A stretch of DNA of 64,000 nucleotides from Pseudonocardia sp. DSM 110487. GTDB lineage: Bacteria > Actinomycetota > Actinomycetes > Mycobacteriales > Pseudonocardiaceae. The notes beneath the pieces were generated by a model. That model ran no database searches, had not been told where the DNA came from, and worked only from the letters and a program-made list of their open reading frames with translations. Both the position numbers and the translations under genes were made by a program. Location of the stretch: contig NZ_CP080521.1 of NCBI RefSeq assembly GCF_019468565.1, positions 7,130,001 to 7,194,000 of the forward strand, read 5' to 3'. Position 1 is the first letter of the stretch, and each line of letters opens with the position of its first letter. This document shows positions 7,749 to 14,846 of this stretch, one piece after another.

Positions 7749-8969
7749 GTGGTGGAGAACGTCGGGGCGGGGCTGACGGGCCGCTACCTGCTGGTGTTGA
7801 ACGAGGACCTGCTCGGCGACGACGACGCCGCCCGCGCGGTGGTGGAGGAGCTCAGTGGCACGGAGCGGGTCGTGAGCACCCATGACGTCACGACCGCTGT
7901 CCATCCGACGCTCTTCTCCGAGCTGGGGGTCGCCGTCGCGGATCTCTCGGCCGAGCAGCTGGCGGCCGCGCGCGCCGACCAGCGGCTGCTGGGCGTGGAG
8001 CCGGAGCGGGTGCAGCGCGCGATCGGGCTGTCCGAGGAGTACCTGCGCGGCTTCCGCGACGCGGCGCAGTTCCTGCACTCCCAGGTCTCGGGCACGGTGG
8101 CCACCGCGCAGTTCGGCGACACCGACAAGCTCACGTGGGGCCTGCAGGCCACCGGAGTGGCCGACTCCCCCGAGACCGGCGCCGGGATCACCGTCGCGAT
8201 TCTGGACACCGGGCTCGACCTCGACCACCCCGACTTCGCCGGGCGTGACATCGAGGCCAGGTCGTTCGTCGAGGGCCAGAGCGCGCAGGACGTGCAGGGC
8301 CACGGCACGCACGTCACCGGCACGGCGTGCGGCGCCCTCTCCCCCGGCACCGGACCGCGCTACGGGATCGCGCACGAGGCGCGCATCCTCGTCGGCAAGG
8401 TCCTCGGGGACGACGGGTCCGGCACCGACGCCGACATCCTCGCCGGCATCAGCTGGGCGATCGCCTCGGGTGCCCGGGTGATCTCGATGTCGCTCGGGGC
8501 CGATGTCCGGGAGGTGTCCACGGCCTACGAGACCGTCGGCCGCCGCGCCCTCGCGGCCGGCGCACTGGTCGTGGCCGCCGCCGGCAACAACGCCAGCCGC
8601 GGCGCCGGCGATCCCGGCTTCGTGGGCGTGCCGGCCAACAGCCCGTCGATCATGGCCGTCGGCGCGGTGGACAGCGCGCTGGCGATCGCCGACTTCTCGG
8701 CCGCGAGCTCGACGGTCGAGGGCGGGCAGGTCGACATCGCGGGACCGGGCGTCGACGTCTATTCGTCGTGGCCGGAGCCGCGGGGCACGAACACGATCTC
8801 CGGCACCAGCATGGCGACGCCGCACGTCGCAGGCGTCGCGGCGCTGTGGTCCCAGCGCACGGGGGCCACGGGGCAGCAGCTGTGGACGCAGCTCGTGCAG
8901 GCCGCCCAGCGGCTCCCGCTGCCGGCGACTGACGTCGGGTCCGGGTTGGTCAGGGCGCCCGGCGCCTGA
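7749..8969 (+). CDS. S8 family serine peptidase (subtilase)
   Basis: About 406 residues. The catalytic triad is clear: Asp in VAILDTGLDLDHPDF (about residue 153), His in QGHGTHVTGTACG (about 185) and Ser in ISGTSMATPHVAGVAALW (about 354), with the oxyanion Asn in VAAAGNN. Residues about 10-110 resemble an I9 propeptide. No signal peptide or membrane anchor is visible, so it may be intracellular or exported by another route. The start is uncertain: GGAAGGGG (7737-7744) favours GTG 7749 or 7752 over GTG 7725 or ATG 7731. A small I9-like gene follows 12 bp downstream. Confidence 0.9.
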   Translation: MVENVGAGLTGRYLLVLNEDLLGDDDAARAVVEELSGTERVVSTHDVTTAVHPTLFSELGVAVADLSAEQLAAARADQRLLGVEPERVQRAIGLSEEYLRGFRDAAQFLHSQVSGTVATAQFGDTDKLTWGLQATGVADSPETGAGITVAILDTGLDLDHPDFAGRDIEARSFVEGQSAQDVQGHGTHVTGTACGALSPGTGPRYGIAHEARILVGKVLGDDGSGTDADILAGISWAIASGARVISMSLGADVREVSTAYETVGRRALAAGALVVAAAGNNASRGAGDPGFVGVPANSPSIMAVGAVDSALAIADFSAASSTVEGGQVDIAGPGVDVYSSWPEPRGTNTISGTSMATPHVAGVAALWSQRTGATGQQLWTQLVQAAQRLPLPATDVGSGLVRAPGA

Positions 8970-8981
8970 GAGGCTGGCGGT

Positions 8982-9218
8982 ATGCCCGAGCAGATCACCG
9001 TCTCCGTCGCGGACGACGCGATCGGCCGGATCGACGAGGTCGTCACCGAACTGGAGAACGGCGGGATGCACATCGACCAGGTGCTGCGCCCGATCGGGGT
9101 GATCACCGGCTCCGTCGACACGCAGCGCGTGCGTGCCCTCGGCAGCGTGGCCGGTGTCGCCGCCGTGGAGCCGCAGCGGACGGTGCGGCTACCGCCACCG
9201 GACTCGGACGTGCAGTAG
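8982..9218 (+). CDS. Small protein resembling a subtilisin I9 propeptide/inhibitor
   Basis: A 78-residue protein without signal peptide. The pattern ITVSVADDAIGRIDEVV, then GMHIDQVLRPIGVITGSV, then LGSVAGVAAVEPQRTVRLPP reads like the beta-alpha-beta-beta-alpha-beta fold of inhibitor I9. In particular, the 'ALGSVAGVAAVEPQ' end is how subtilase propeptides finish. Following a subtilase by 12 bp, it is a good candidate for a trans-acting inhibitor or folding chaperone of that protease. GAGGCT ends 7 nt before the ATG. The fold call is by pattern recognition only. Confidence 0.55.
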   Translation: MPEQITVSVADDAIGRIDEVVTELENGGMHIDQVLRPIGVITGSVDTQRVRALGSVAGVAAVEPQRTVRLPPPDSDVQ

Positions 9219-9234
9219 GCCGGACCCGGGTGCG

Positions 9235-10764
9235 TCAGGATCCGTCCGCGAGGGCGGCAGCCAGCTCGGCGACCACGCGCTCGGCCGCCGCCCTGCCCGT
9301 GGCGATGCAGGCCGGCACGCCCACGCCGTGCAGCGCGGCCCCGGCCACGGCCACGCCCGCAGGCAGACCCTCCTCGATCGCCCGCACCCGGTCCAGGTGG
9401 CCGACGCCGTACTGCGGCAGTCCCCCGCCCCACCGCTGGACGTGGGTGGCAACCGGGGCGGCGGTGATGCCGGTGAGCGCGCCGAGGTCGGCTCGGGCGC
9501 GGGCGACGAGCTCGGCGTCGTCGACCTGCAGCGTGGCGGCCTCCCCGAACCGCCCCAGCGACGCCCGCAGCCGCACGAGCCCGCCCTCCGCGAGGTGCGC
9601 CCACTTGTTCGACGAGTGGGTGAACGCCTTGACGGCGAGTGGCTCGTCCGCGGCGACGAGCACGCCGGACGTGGGTGGGAGCGCGGTGGCGTCCTCGGCG
9701 CGGAAAGCCAGCGCGACCACCACCGAGGACGCGAGCTCGATCTCCCCCGCCGCCTTGGCGGCTTCCGGAGCCGCACCGGCGAGCAGGCGGGCCGCCGCCG
9801 GGGCGGGGACGGCGAGCACGACGGCGTCCACGTCGAGGACCTCGGGCGCGGTGGTGGGCCCGATGACGAGCCGCCAGCCGCCCTCCCGGCGCCGCAGCTC
9901 CCGCACGGTGGTGCACAGCCGAACCTCGGCCGAGGACGCGGCGACGAGCGTGTCCAGCAGCACCCGGTAGCCGCCACGCACCGCACCGAACACGGGCCCA
10001 CCGGGCCGCGACTCGCCACTCACATCGCGACTCGCCCGCACGGAGACCGCGACTCGCGCACTCCGAGAGCGCGACTCGCGGGCGGCGGAGCCCTGCCCGC
10101 CCGCGAGTCGTGGTGTGAGTGCACGCGAGTCGCGGTCTGGGTGTACCTGAGTCGCGGTGTCGGCGGCCGCGGTGAGGGAAGGAGCCCCCGCGTCGAGCGC
10201 CGCGGCCAAGGCGGGCACGGTGGCCCGCAGGCCGAGCGTGTCGACGCGGCCTGCGTAAACGCCACCGAGCAGCGGGTCGGCCAGGCGATCGACGATCTCG
10301 GCGCCGAAGCGGGCCCGCAGCAGCCCACCGAGCGCCACGTCGCCGCCTTCCTCCCAGTAGAGCGGCAGCTCCGGCTCTACGGTCACCGCGGCGAGCCCGG
10401 TGGCGGACAGCAGCCCGTCGAGCCGTGCGGCGCTCGTCGGGACGCCCAGGAGGGTGCCGGGCGGCAGCGGCCCGGTGCGGCCCGCGGCGCGGACGGACGC
10501 GGCGGCCCCCGTCGGGTGCACCACCCCGTCGGTCAGCCCGAGCTCCGCGAGCAGCGCGGGCACCTCGGGCCTGCGGGCGAGGAACGCCTCGGCCCCGACG
10601 TCGAACGCGACGCCTGCGAAGTCGACGGTGTGCAGTACGCCGCCGATGCGGTCGCGCTGCTCCAGCACCTCGATGCGGGCGTCCGGCCCGAGGAGCGTGC
10701 GCAGCCGGTGGGCGGCGGCGAGTCCCGAGATACCGCCGCCGACAACCGCTATGCGGGCGATCAC
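9235..10764 (-). CDS. hemG: Coproporphyrinogen III / protoporphyrinogen oxidase (HemY type) with in-frame repeat insertion
   Basis: A 509-residue FAD enzyme that oxidises coproporphyrinogen III in the pathway ending at HemQ. The FAD motif VVGGGISGLAAAHRL starts at residue 5; further family segments are FDVGAEAFLARRPEVPALL, GGVYAGRVDTLGLR and the C-terminal VAGAALHGVGVPACIATGR. GTG 10764 overlaps the hemE stop by 4 bp (GTGA), indicating coupling. Relative to the roughly 450-residue mycobacterial enzyme it carries about 50 extra Arg/Ser-rich residues around 200-252, just before GPVFGAVRGGY. These are encoded by a cluster of short forward and inverted repeats. Confidence 0.92.
   Translation of the reverse strand: MIARIAVVGGGISGLAAAHRLRTLLGPDARIEVLEQRDRIGGVLHTVDFAGVAFDVGAEAFLARRPEVPALLAELGLTDGVVHPTGAAASVRAAGRTGPLPPGTLLGVPTSAARLDGLLSATGLAAVTVEPELPLYWEEGGDVALGGLLRARFGAEIVDRLADPLLGGVYAGRVDTLGLRATVPALAAALDAGAPSLTAAADTATQVHPDRDSRALTPRLAGGQGSAARESRSRSARVAVSVRASRDVSGESRPGGPVFGAVRGGYRVLLDTLVAASSAEVRLCTTVRELRRREGGWRLVIGPTTAPEVLDVDAVVLAVPAPAAARLLAGAAPEAAKAAGEIELASSVVVALAFRAEDATALPPTSGVLVAADEPLAVKAFTHSSNKWAHLAEGGLVRLRASLGRFGEAATLQVDDAELVARARADLGALTGITAAPVATHVQRWGGGLPQYGVGHLDRVRAIEEGLPAGVAVAGAALHGVGVPACIATGRAAAERVVAELAAALADGS
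10007..10156. repeat. Cluster of CGCGACTCGC words, four forward then three inverted, inside hemG
   Basis: CGCGACTCGC occurs at 10007, 10026, 10048 and 10070. The inverted word GCGAGTCG occurs at 10103 and 10125 and a partial copy GAGTCGCG at 10149. Spacing is 19-24 bp. The block is about 150 bp, keeps the hemG frame open and adds a low-complexity Arg/Ser-rich stretch. The 'n direct, then n inverted' plan is like the repeat at 14775-14838. Confidence 0.75.
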
Positions 10765-11825
10765 GGCTCCAGCGTGTGCACCAGCTCGACGAGCCGGGTG
10801 AGGACGTCCGGATCGGTGTCCGGGAGCACGCCGTGGCCGAGGTTGAACACGTGCCCCGGCGTGCGCCGGCCCTCCGCGACGATCCGGCGGGCCTCCGCTT
10901 CGATGGACGCCCGGTCGGCGAACAGTACAGCCGGGTCGAGGTTGCCCTGAACGGCCACGCGACCACCGGTTCGCCGCGACGCCTCGTCGAGGGGCACCCG
11001 CCAGTCGACGCCGACGACGTCGGCGCCCGCCTCGGCCATCGCGCCCAGCAGCTCGCCGGTGCCCACCCCGAAGTGGATGCGCGGCACGCCGGCGTCCGCG
11101 ACACCCTCCAGCACCCGTACGGAGTGCGGCAGGACGTACTCGCGGTAGTCGCGCTCGGACAGCGCCCCCGCCCACGAGTCGAAGAGCTGCACCGCGTCGA
11201 CGCCCGACGCGACCTGCGCGCGCAGGAAGGTTCCGGTGATCTCGGTGAGCCGGTCCATGAGCGCGTGCCACACGTCCGGCGCCGACCGCATCAGGGCCTT
11301 CGTGCGCTCGTGGTTGCGGCTGGGGCCGCCCTCGACGAGGTAGGAGGCGAGGGTGAAGGGGGCGCCCGCGAAGCCGATCAACGGGGTGTCACCCAGCTCG
11401 GGGATCAGCAGCCCGATGGCATCGGTGACGGGAACGATCTGCTCGGGGAGCAGCGGCGGGATCCGCTCGACGTCGGCCATCGTGCGGACCGGGTGGGCGA
11501 CAACCGGCCCGGTGCCAGCGACGATGTCCACACCGACCCCTGCCATGTACAGCGGCACCACGATGTCGCTGAACAGGATCGCGGCGTCGACGCCGTGCCT
11601 GCGCACGGGCTGGAGCGTGATCTCGCAGGTGAGGTCAGGGGTGAGGCAGGCCTGGAGAATGCCGGAACCGGCGCGGAGGGCCCGGTACTCCGGCAGCGAG
11701 CGCCCGGCCTGACGCATGAACCACACCGGCAGGCGGGACGGCCGGTCCCCGCGCGCCGCGGCGAGGAACGGCGCCGCGGGCAGCTGCCGCCGCGGATGGA
11801 CGTCGGAGGCGGTCATGACGGTCAT
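10761..11825 (-). CDS. hemE: Uroporphyrinogen decarboxylase
   Basis: A 354-residue enzyme converting uroporphyrinogen III to coproporphyrinogen III in the cytoplasm. The family signatures PVWFMRQAGRSLPEYRALR and the aspartate-containing ILFSDIVVPLYMAG are present, with FAGAPFTLASYLVEG, DSWAGALSERDY and NLGHGVLPDTD. Start ATG 11825 or 11816; both fit. It is the first gene of a hemE-hemG operon with a 4-bp overlap. It is divergent from the DUF3000 gene, as in mycobacteria apart from the missing echA gene. Confidence 0.96.
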   Translation of the reverse strand: MTVMTASDVHPRRQLPAAPFLAAARGDRPSRLPVWFMRQAGRSLPEYRALRAGSGILQACLTPDLTCEITLQPVRRHGVDAAILFSDIVVPLYMAGVGVDIVAGTGPVVAHPVRTMADVERIPPLLPEQIVPVTDAIGLLIPELGDTPLIGFAGAPFTLASYLVEGGPSRNHERTKALMRSAPDVWHALMDRLTEITGTFLRAQVASGVDAVQLFDSWAGALSERDYREYVLPHSVRVLEGVADAGVPRIHFGVGTGELLGAMAEAGADVVGVDWRVPLDEASRRTGGRVAVQGNLDPAVLFADRASIEAEARRIVAEGRRTPGHVFNLGHGVLPDTDPDVLTRLVELVHTLEP

Positions 11826-11952
11826 GGTGGCGCCATCCTCCCACGCCCCACCACCGCGTCACCGTCGGGCGCCCGACGTCCCACGTCCGGGTTGTCCCAC
11901 GTGCGGCGCGTCGCGGCTGCGGATCACCGAGAGCGACCTAAAGTCCTCGCTC

Positions 11953-12537
11953 GTGTCCGACGCGCCCGCCCCACCGCAGGTGTTCCAGCAGGCCGTCGCC
12001 TCGCTGCGCGCCGTGCGGCCGCGACCAGAGCTCCTGCTCGCCCCGCTGGACGCGCCACCCCGGCTCGCCCCGTTCACATGGGCGTTCAGCGTGGAGGCCG
12101 TGACCGACCCCGACATGCCGGACGGGGACATATCGGAGCCGGATACCAGCGGCCGCCTCATCCTGCTGCACGACCCGGCCGGACAGGACGCATGGGAGGG
12201 CACGTTCCGGCTCGTCTGCTTCGTGCAGGCCCGCCTGGAGCCCGAGCAGCTCGGCGACGAGATGCTGCCGGTGGTCGGCTGGTCGTGGCTGACCGAGGCG
12301 CTCGAGCTCGCCGAAGCCGAGCACGTCGCGCTCGGCGGCACCGTCACGCAGACGTCCTCGGTGCGCTTCGGCGACATCGCGGGCCCGCGCCGCGACGACG
12401 ACGTGGAGCTGCGCGCCTCGTGGACCCCTGTGGGCAACGACCTGTCGCGACACGCCGAGGCGTTCTGCTCGCTGGTGGCGTCCGCGGCCGGTCTGCCACC
12501 CGTCGGCGTGCTCCCGCTGGCAACTCGTCGAATGTGA
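11953..12537 (+). CDS. DUF3000 domain protein
   Basis: A 194-residue protein of unknown function. The N-terminal VFQQAVASLRAVRPRPELLL and the segments APFTWAFSVEAV, GRLILLHDPAGQDAWEGTF and MLPVVGWSWLTEALE match the actinobacterial DUF3000 family found between hemE and ribonuclease D genes. GTG 11953 is chosen because it gives the family length; in-frame upstream codons overlap hemE. No membrane segment or catalytic motif is recognised. Confidence 0.85.
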   Translation: MSDAPAPPQVFQQAVASLRAVRPRPELLLAPLDAPPRLAPFTWAFSVEAVTDPDMPDGDISEPDTSGRLILLHDPAGQDAWEGTFRLVCFVQARLEPEQLGDEMLPVVGWSWLTEALELAEAEHVALGGTVTQTSSVRFGDIAGPRRDDDVELRASWTPVGNDLSRHAEAFCSLVASAAGLPPVGVLPLATRRM

Positions 12538-12807
12538 AGATGGATGCTCCCACGATCGGGTGATCCTGGGGCTTACCAGCACGTTCGATGCTCCCAGTGA
12601 TCAATATTGTCACCCGGACGAGTGGATCGGCATCGACAACGCTGTAACTTTCACCCGGAGAAGTTCGATCCGATACACGACGTTAGACCGCTTGGGGGGC
12701 TAGGCTTCCTCCACGACACCTCCTCGGGCGGTCGGGCGAGTCGTTCCATCCGACCGGGGGTCTGGTGCCGGTCGGGGGGCAACGACCGACTCCAGGGAGG
12801 TAGTGAC
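12538..12807. other. 270-bp gene-free leader before the response regulator
   Basis: Relatively AT-rich for this genome around 12580-12660. The decamer GATGCTCCCA occurs twice (12543-12552 and 12587-12596, 44 bp apart). No ORF is convincing. It probably holds the promoter for the regulator; I could not choose a -10 with confidence. Confidence 0.4.
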
Positions 12808-13539
12808 GTGGCCGTTGTGGGCCAAGGCGCGCCGATGCGCGGCGCTGCGGGGCATCCACCCGCCCATGCTGTGCTGTCGCCCGCGATGGTCCCGCATCCG
12901 CGGGAAGAGCTGTTCTCGGTGCTGGTGGTCGACGACCACCCGCTGCTGCGCGAGGCGATCGCCGCACGCTTGCGCTCGATGGGCGCCGGCACGGTGTACG
13001 AGGCCGCCTCGGTAGCGGAGGCGCGCGCTCGGGCGCACGCCAACGGGCCGTGCGACCTCGCGATCCTCGATCTGGGCCTGCCCGACGGCAGTGGGCTGGA
13101 CCTGGTCACCGAGCTGCGGTCGCTGGGCTGGAACCGTCTCGTCGTGCTCGCCTCGTCGGACGACCCGTACGCGGTGCGTTCGGCGTTCCAGGCGGGCGCG
13201 CAGGCGTACCTGCTCAAGTCGGCGTCGGCGGCGATCGTCACCGACGGCGTCAAGCGGGTGCTGGACGGCGGCGTGTACGCCGACCCGACCGTGGCACCGC
13301 TGCTCGCCACCGGCACCCGGGTACCGGGCACCGACAACACCCCGCGCGAGCTCTCGGCGCGCGAGGTGGAGGTGCTGCAGCTCGTGGCGGACGGGCAGTC
13401 CAACAAGGAGATCGGCGAGGCGTTGAGCCTGTCGGCGCTCACGGTGAAGAGCCATCTGTCGCGCATCGGGCGCAAGCTCGGCACCGGTGACCGCGCCCAG
13501 ATGGTCGCGCTTGCGATGCGTGCCGGGGTCATCCGCTGA
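12808..13539 (+). CDS. NarL/FixJ-type response regulator (orphan)
   Basis: A 243-residue regulator. The receiver domain has the acidic pair VVDDHP, the phospho-acceptor Asp in AILDLGLPDG and the conserved Lys in YLLKSAS. A C-terminal LuxR helix-turn-helix follows (LSAREVEVLQLVADGQSNKE, TVKSHLSRIGRKL). GGGAGG (12795-12800) places the start at GTG 12808, leaving about 35 residues before the receiver. No kinase is adjacent on this strand. Its 3' end is immediately followed by, and may overlap, ribonuclease D, suggesting co-transcription. Confidence 0.9.
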   Translation: MAVVGQGAPMRGAAGHPPAHAVLSPAMVPHPREELFSVLVVDDHPLLREAIAARLRSMGAGTVYEAASVAEARARAHANGPCDLAILDLGLPDGSGLDLVTELRSLGWNRLVVLASSDDPYAVRSAFQAGAQAYLLKSASAAIVTDGVKRVLDGGVYADPTVAPLLATGTRVPGTDNTPRELSAREVEVLQLVADGQSNKEIGEALSLSALTVKSHLSRIGRKLGTGDRAQMVALAMRAGVIR

Positions 13540-14765
13540 CAGGAGAAGCACTCTCGGGTGATGACCCGGACGCATCCGCGCCGGTCCCGCTGCTGCGGCC
13601 GGTCGATGGGCTGCCTCCGGTCATCTCCGATCGCACTGCGCTCGACCACACCGCTGCCGCCTTCGCGGGCGGCAGCGGGCCCATCGCCGTCGACGCCGAA
13701 CGGGCGTCAGGGTTCCGGTACTCGCAGCGCGCGTACCTCGTCCAGTTGCGGCGCGAGGGCGCGGGCACGGCGCTGATCGACCCGATCCCGCTCGGCGGTG
13801 ACCTGTCGCCGCTCGCGCCCGCCATCACAGGGCCCGAGTGGGTGCTGCACGCCGCCAGCCAGGATCTCTCCTGCCTGGCCGAGGTGGGGCTCGCCCCGTC
13901 CCGGCTGTTCGACACCGAGCTGGCCGGTCGGCTCGCGGGGCTCCCCCGCGTCGGGCTCGGCCCGCTCGTGGAGCAGCTGCTGGGGCTCTCGCTGGAGAAG
14001 GGGCACGGCGCGGCCGACTGGTCCCGTCGCCCGCTCCCGGAGGACTGGCTCGTCTACGCCGCGCTCGACGTCGAGGTGCTCGTCGAGTTGCGCAACGTAC
14101 TGGCGAGGGAGCTGGCCGAGCAGGGCAAGCTCGAGTGGGCGGCCCAGGAGTTCGAGGCCGTCCGCACCGCCCCGCCGCCCACACCACGCGCCGAGCCGTG
14201 GCGGCGCCTGTCCGGGGTCCACAAGCTGCGCAAGCCGCGGCTGCTCGCCGCCGCCCGCGCGCTGTGGGAGGCCCGCGACCGGCTCGCCGCCGATCGTGAC
14301 ATCGCACCGGGACGGGTGCTGCCCGACAGCGCGATCGTCGCGGCGGCGGCCGCCGAGCCCGCCTCCGCGCAGGCGCTCGCCGGCATGCCGACGTTCCGCG
14401 GCCGCGCACAGCGCCGTCTCACGTCGTACTGGTTCGGGGCCCTGGAAAAGGCGTACGCGCTCGACCCCGCCGAGTACCCCCGCTCCGCCCCGCTCCCTGA
14501 CGGGCCGCCGCCGGTCTCCCGGTGGGCCGACCGCGACCCGGACGCCGCCACCCGCCTGACGGCCGCCCGCGCCGCCGTGGCCGAGGTGAGCGAGCAGTGG
14601 AACGTCCCGGTGGAGAACCTGCTGCAACCCGATCTGCTGCGGCGCCTGTGCTGGAGCCCGCCCGCCGACGGCGACGTCCGCGCCACCCTGCGCGCGGGGG
14701 GCGCGCGGGAGTGGCAGATCGACCTCCTCGCGGGTGAGCTGGAGAAGGCCATGGCGGCGCGCTGA
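13536..14765 (+). CDS. rnd: Ribonuclease D (DEDDy 3'-5' exoribonuclease with HRDC domain)
   Basis: About 409 residues. The exonuclease motifs are AVDAERASG (DxE), VLHAASQDLSCL and VYAALDVEVLVEL (Y-x3-D). The HRDC domain follows around RLSGVHKLRKPRLLAAARA. It trims RNA 3' ends. The frame is open from 13491, but no in-frame ATG, GTG or TTG lies upstream of the DxE motif. The annotated start is therefore CTG 13536, overlapping the regulator's stop as CTGA. A ribosome-site-like AGGAGA (13541-13546) precedes GTG 13558 and ATG 13561, which are in another frame, so a sequencing indel or frameshift is also possible. Confidence 0.85.
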   Translation: MTGEALSGDDPDASAPVPLLRPVDGLPPVISDRTALDHTAAAFAGGSGPIAVDAERASGFRYSQRAYLVQLRREGAGTALIDPIPLGGDLSPLAPAITGPEWVLHAASQDLSCLAEVGLAPSRLFDTELAGRLAGLPRVGLGPLVEQLLGLSLEKGHGAADWSRRPLPEDWLVYAALDVEVLVELRNVLARELAEQGKLEWAAQEFEAVRTAPPPTPRAEPWRRLSGVHKLRKPRLLAAARALWEARDRLAADRDIAPGRVLPDSAIVAAAAAEPASAQALAGMPTFRGRAQRRLTSYWFGALEKAYALDPAEYPRSAPLPDGPPPVSRWADRDPDAATRLTAARAAVAEVSEQWNVPVENLLQPDLLRRLCWSPPADGDVRATLRAGGAREWQIDLLAGELEKAMAAR

Positions 14766-14774
14766 GCCCGCTCG

Positions 14775-14838
14775 CACACCAACTTCTGCCCTCGTACACC
14801 AACTGCAGTTGGTGTGTCGGCACCGAAGTCGGTGTGTG
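14775..14838. repeat. Nested inverted repeat / bidirectional terminator between rnd and the kinase gene
   Basis: The inner perfect 20-bp palindrome is ACACCAACTG (14796-14805) plus its reverse complement (14806-14815). The outer arms are CACACCAACTTC (14775-14786) and GAAGTCGGTGTGTG (14825-14838). The word ACACCAACT therefore occurs twice forward and twice inverted between two convergent genes. Confidence 0.7.
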
Positions 14839-14846
14839 ACCGGCTA

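Noticed and set aside
10007..10156. CRISPR-like or insertion-sequence remnant in hemG
   Set aside because: Repeat words are 8-10 bp with strand reversal at the midpoint, no transposase ORF and no target-site duplication that I can see.
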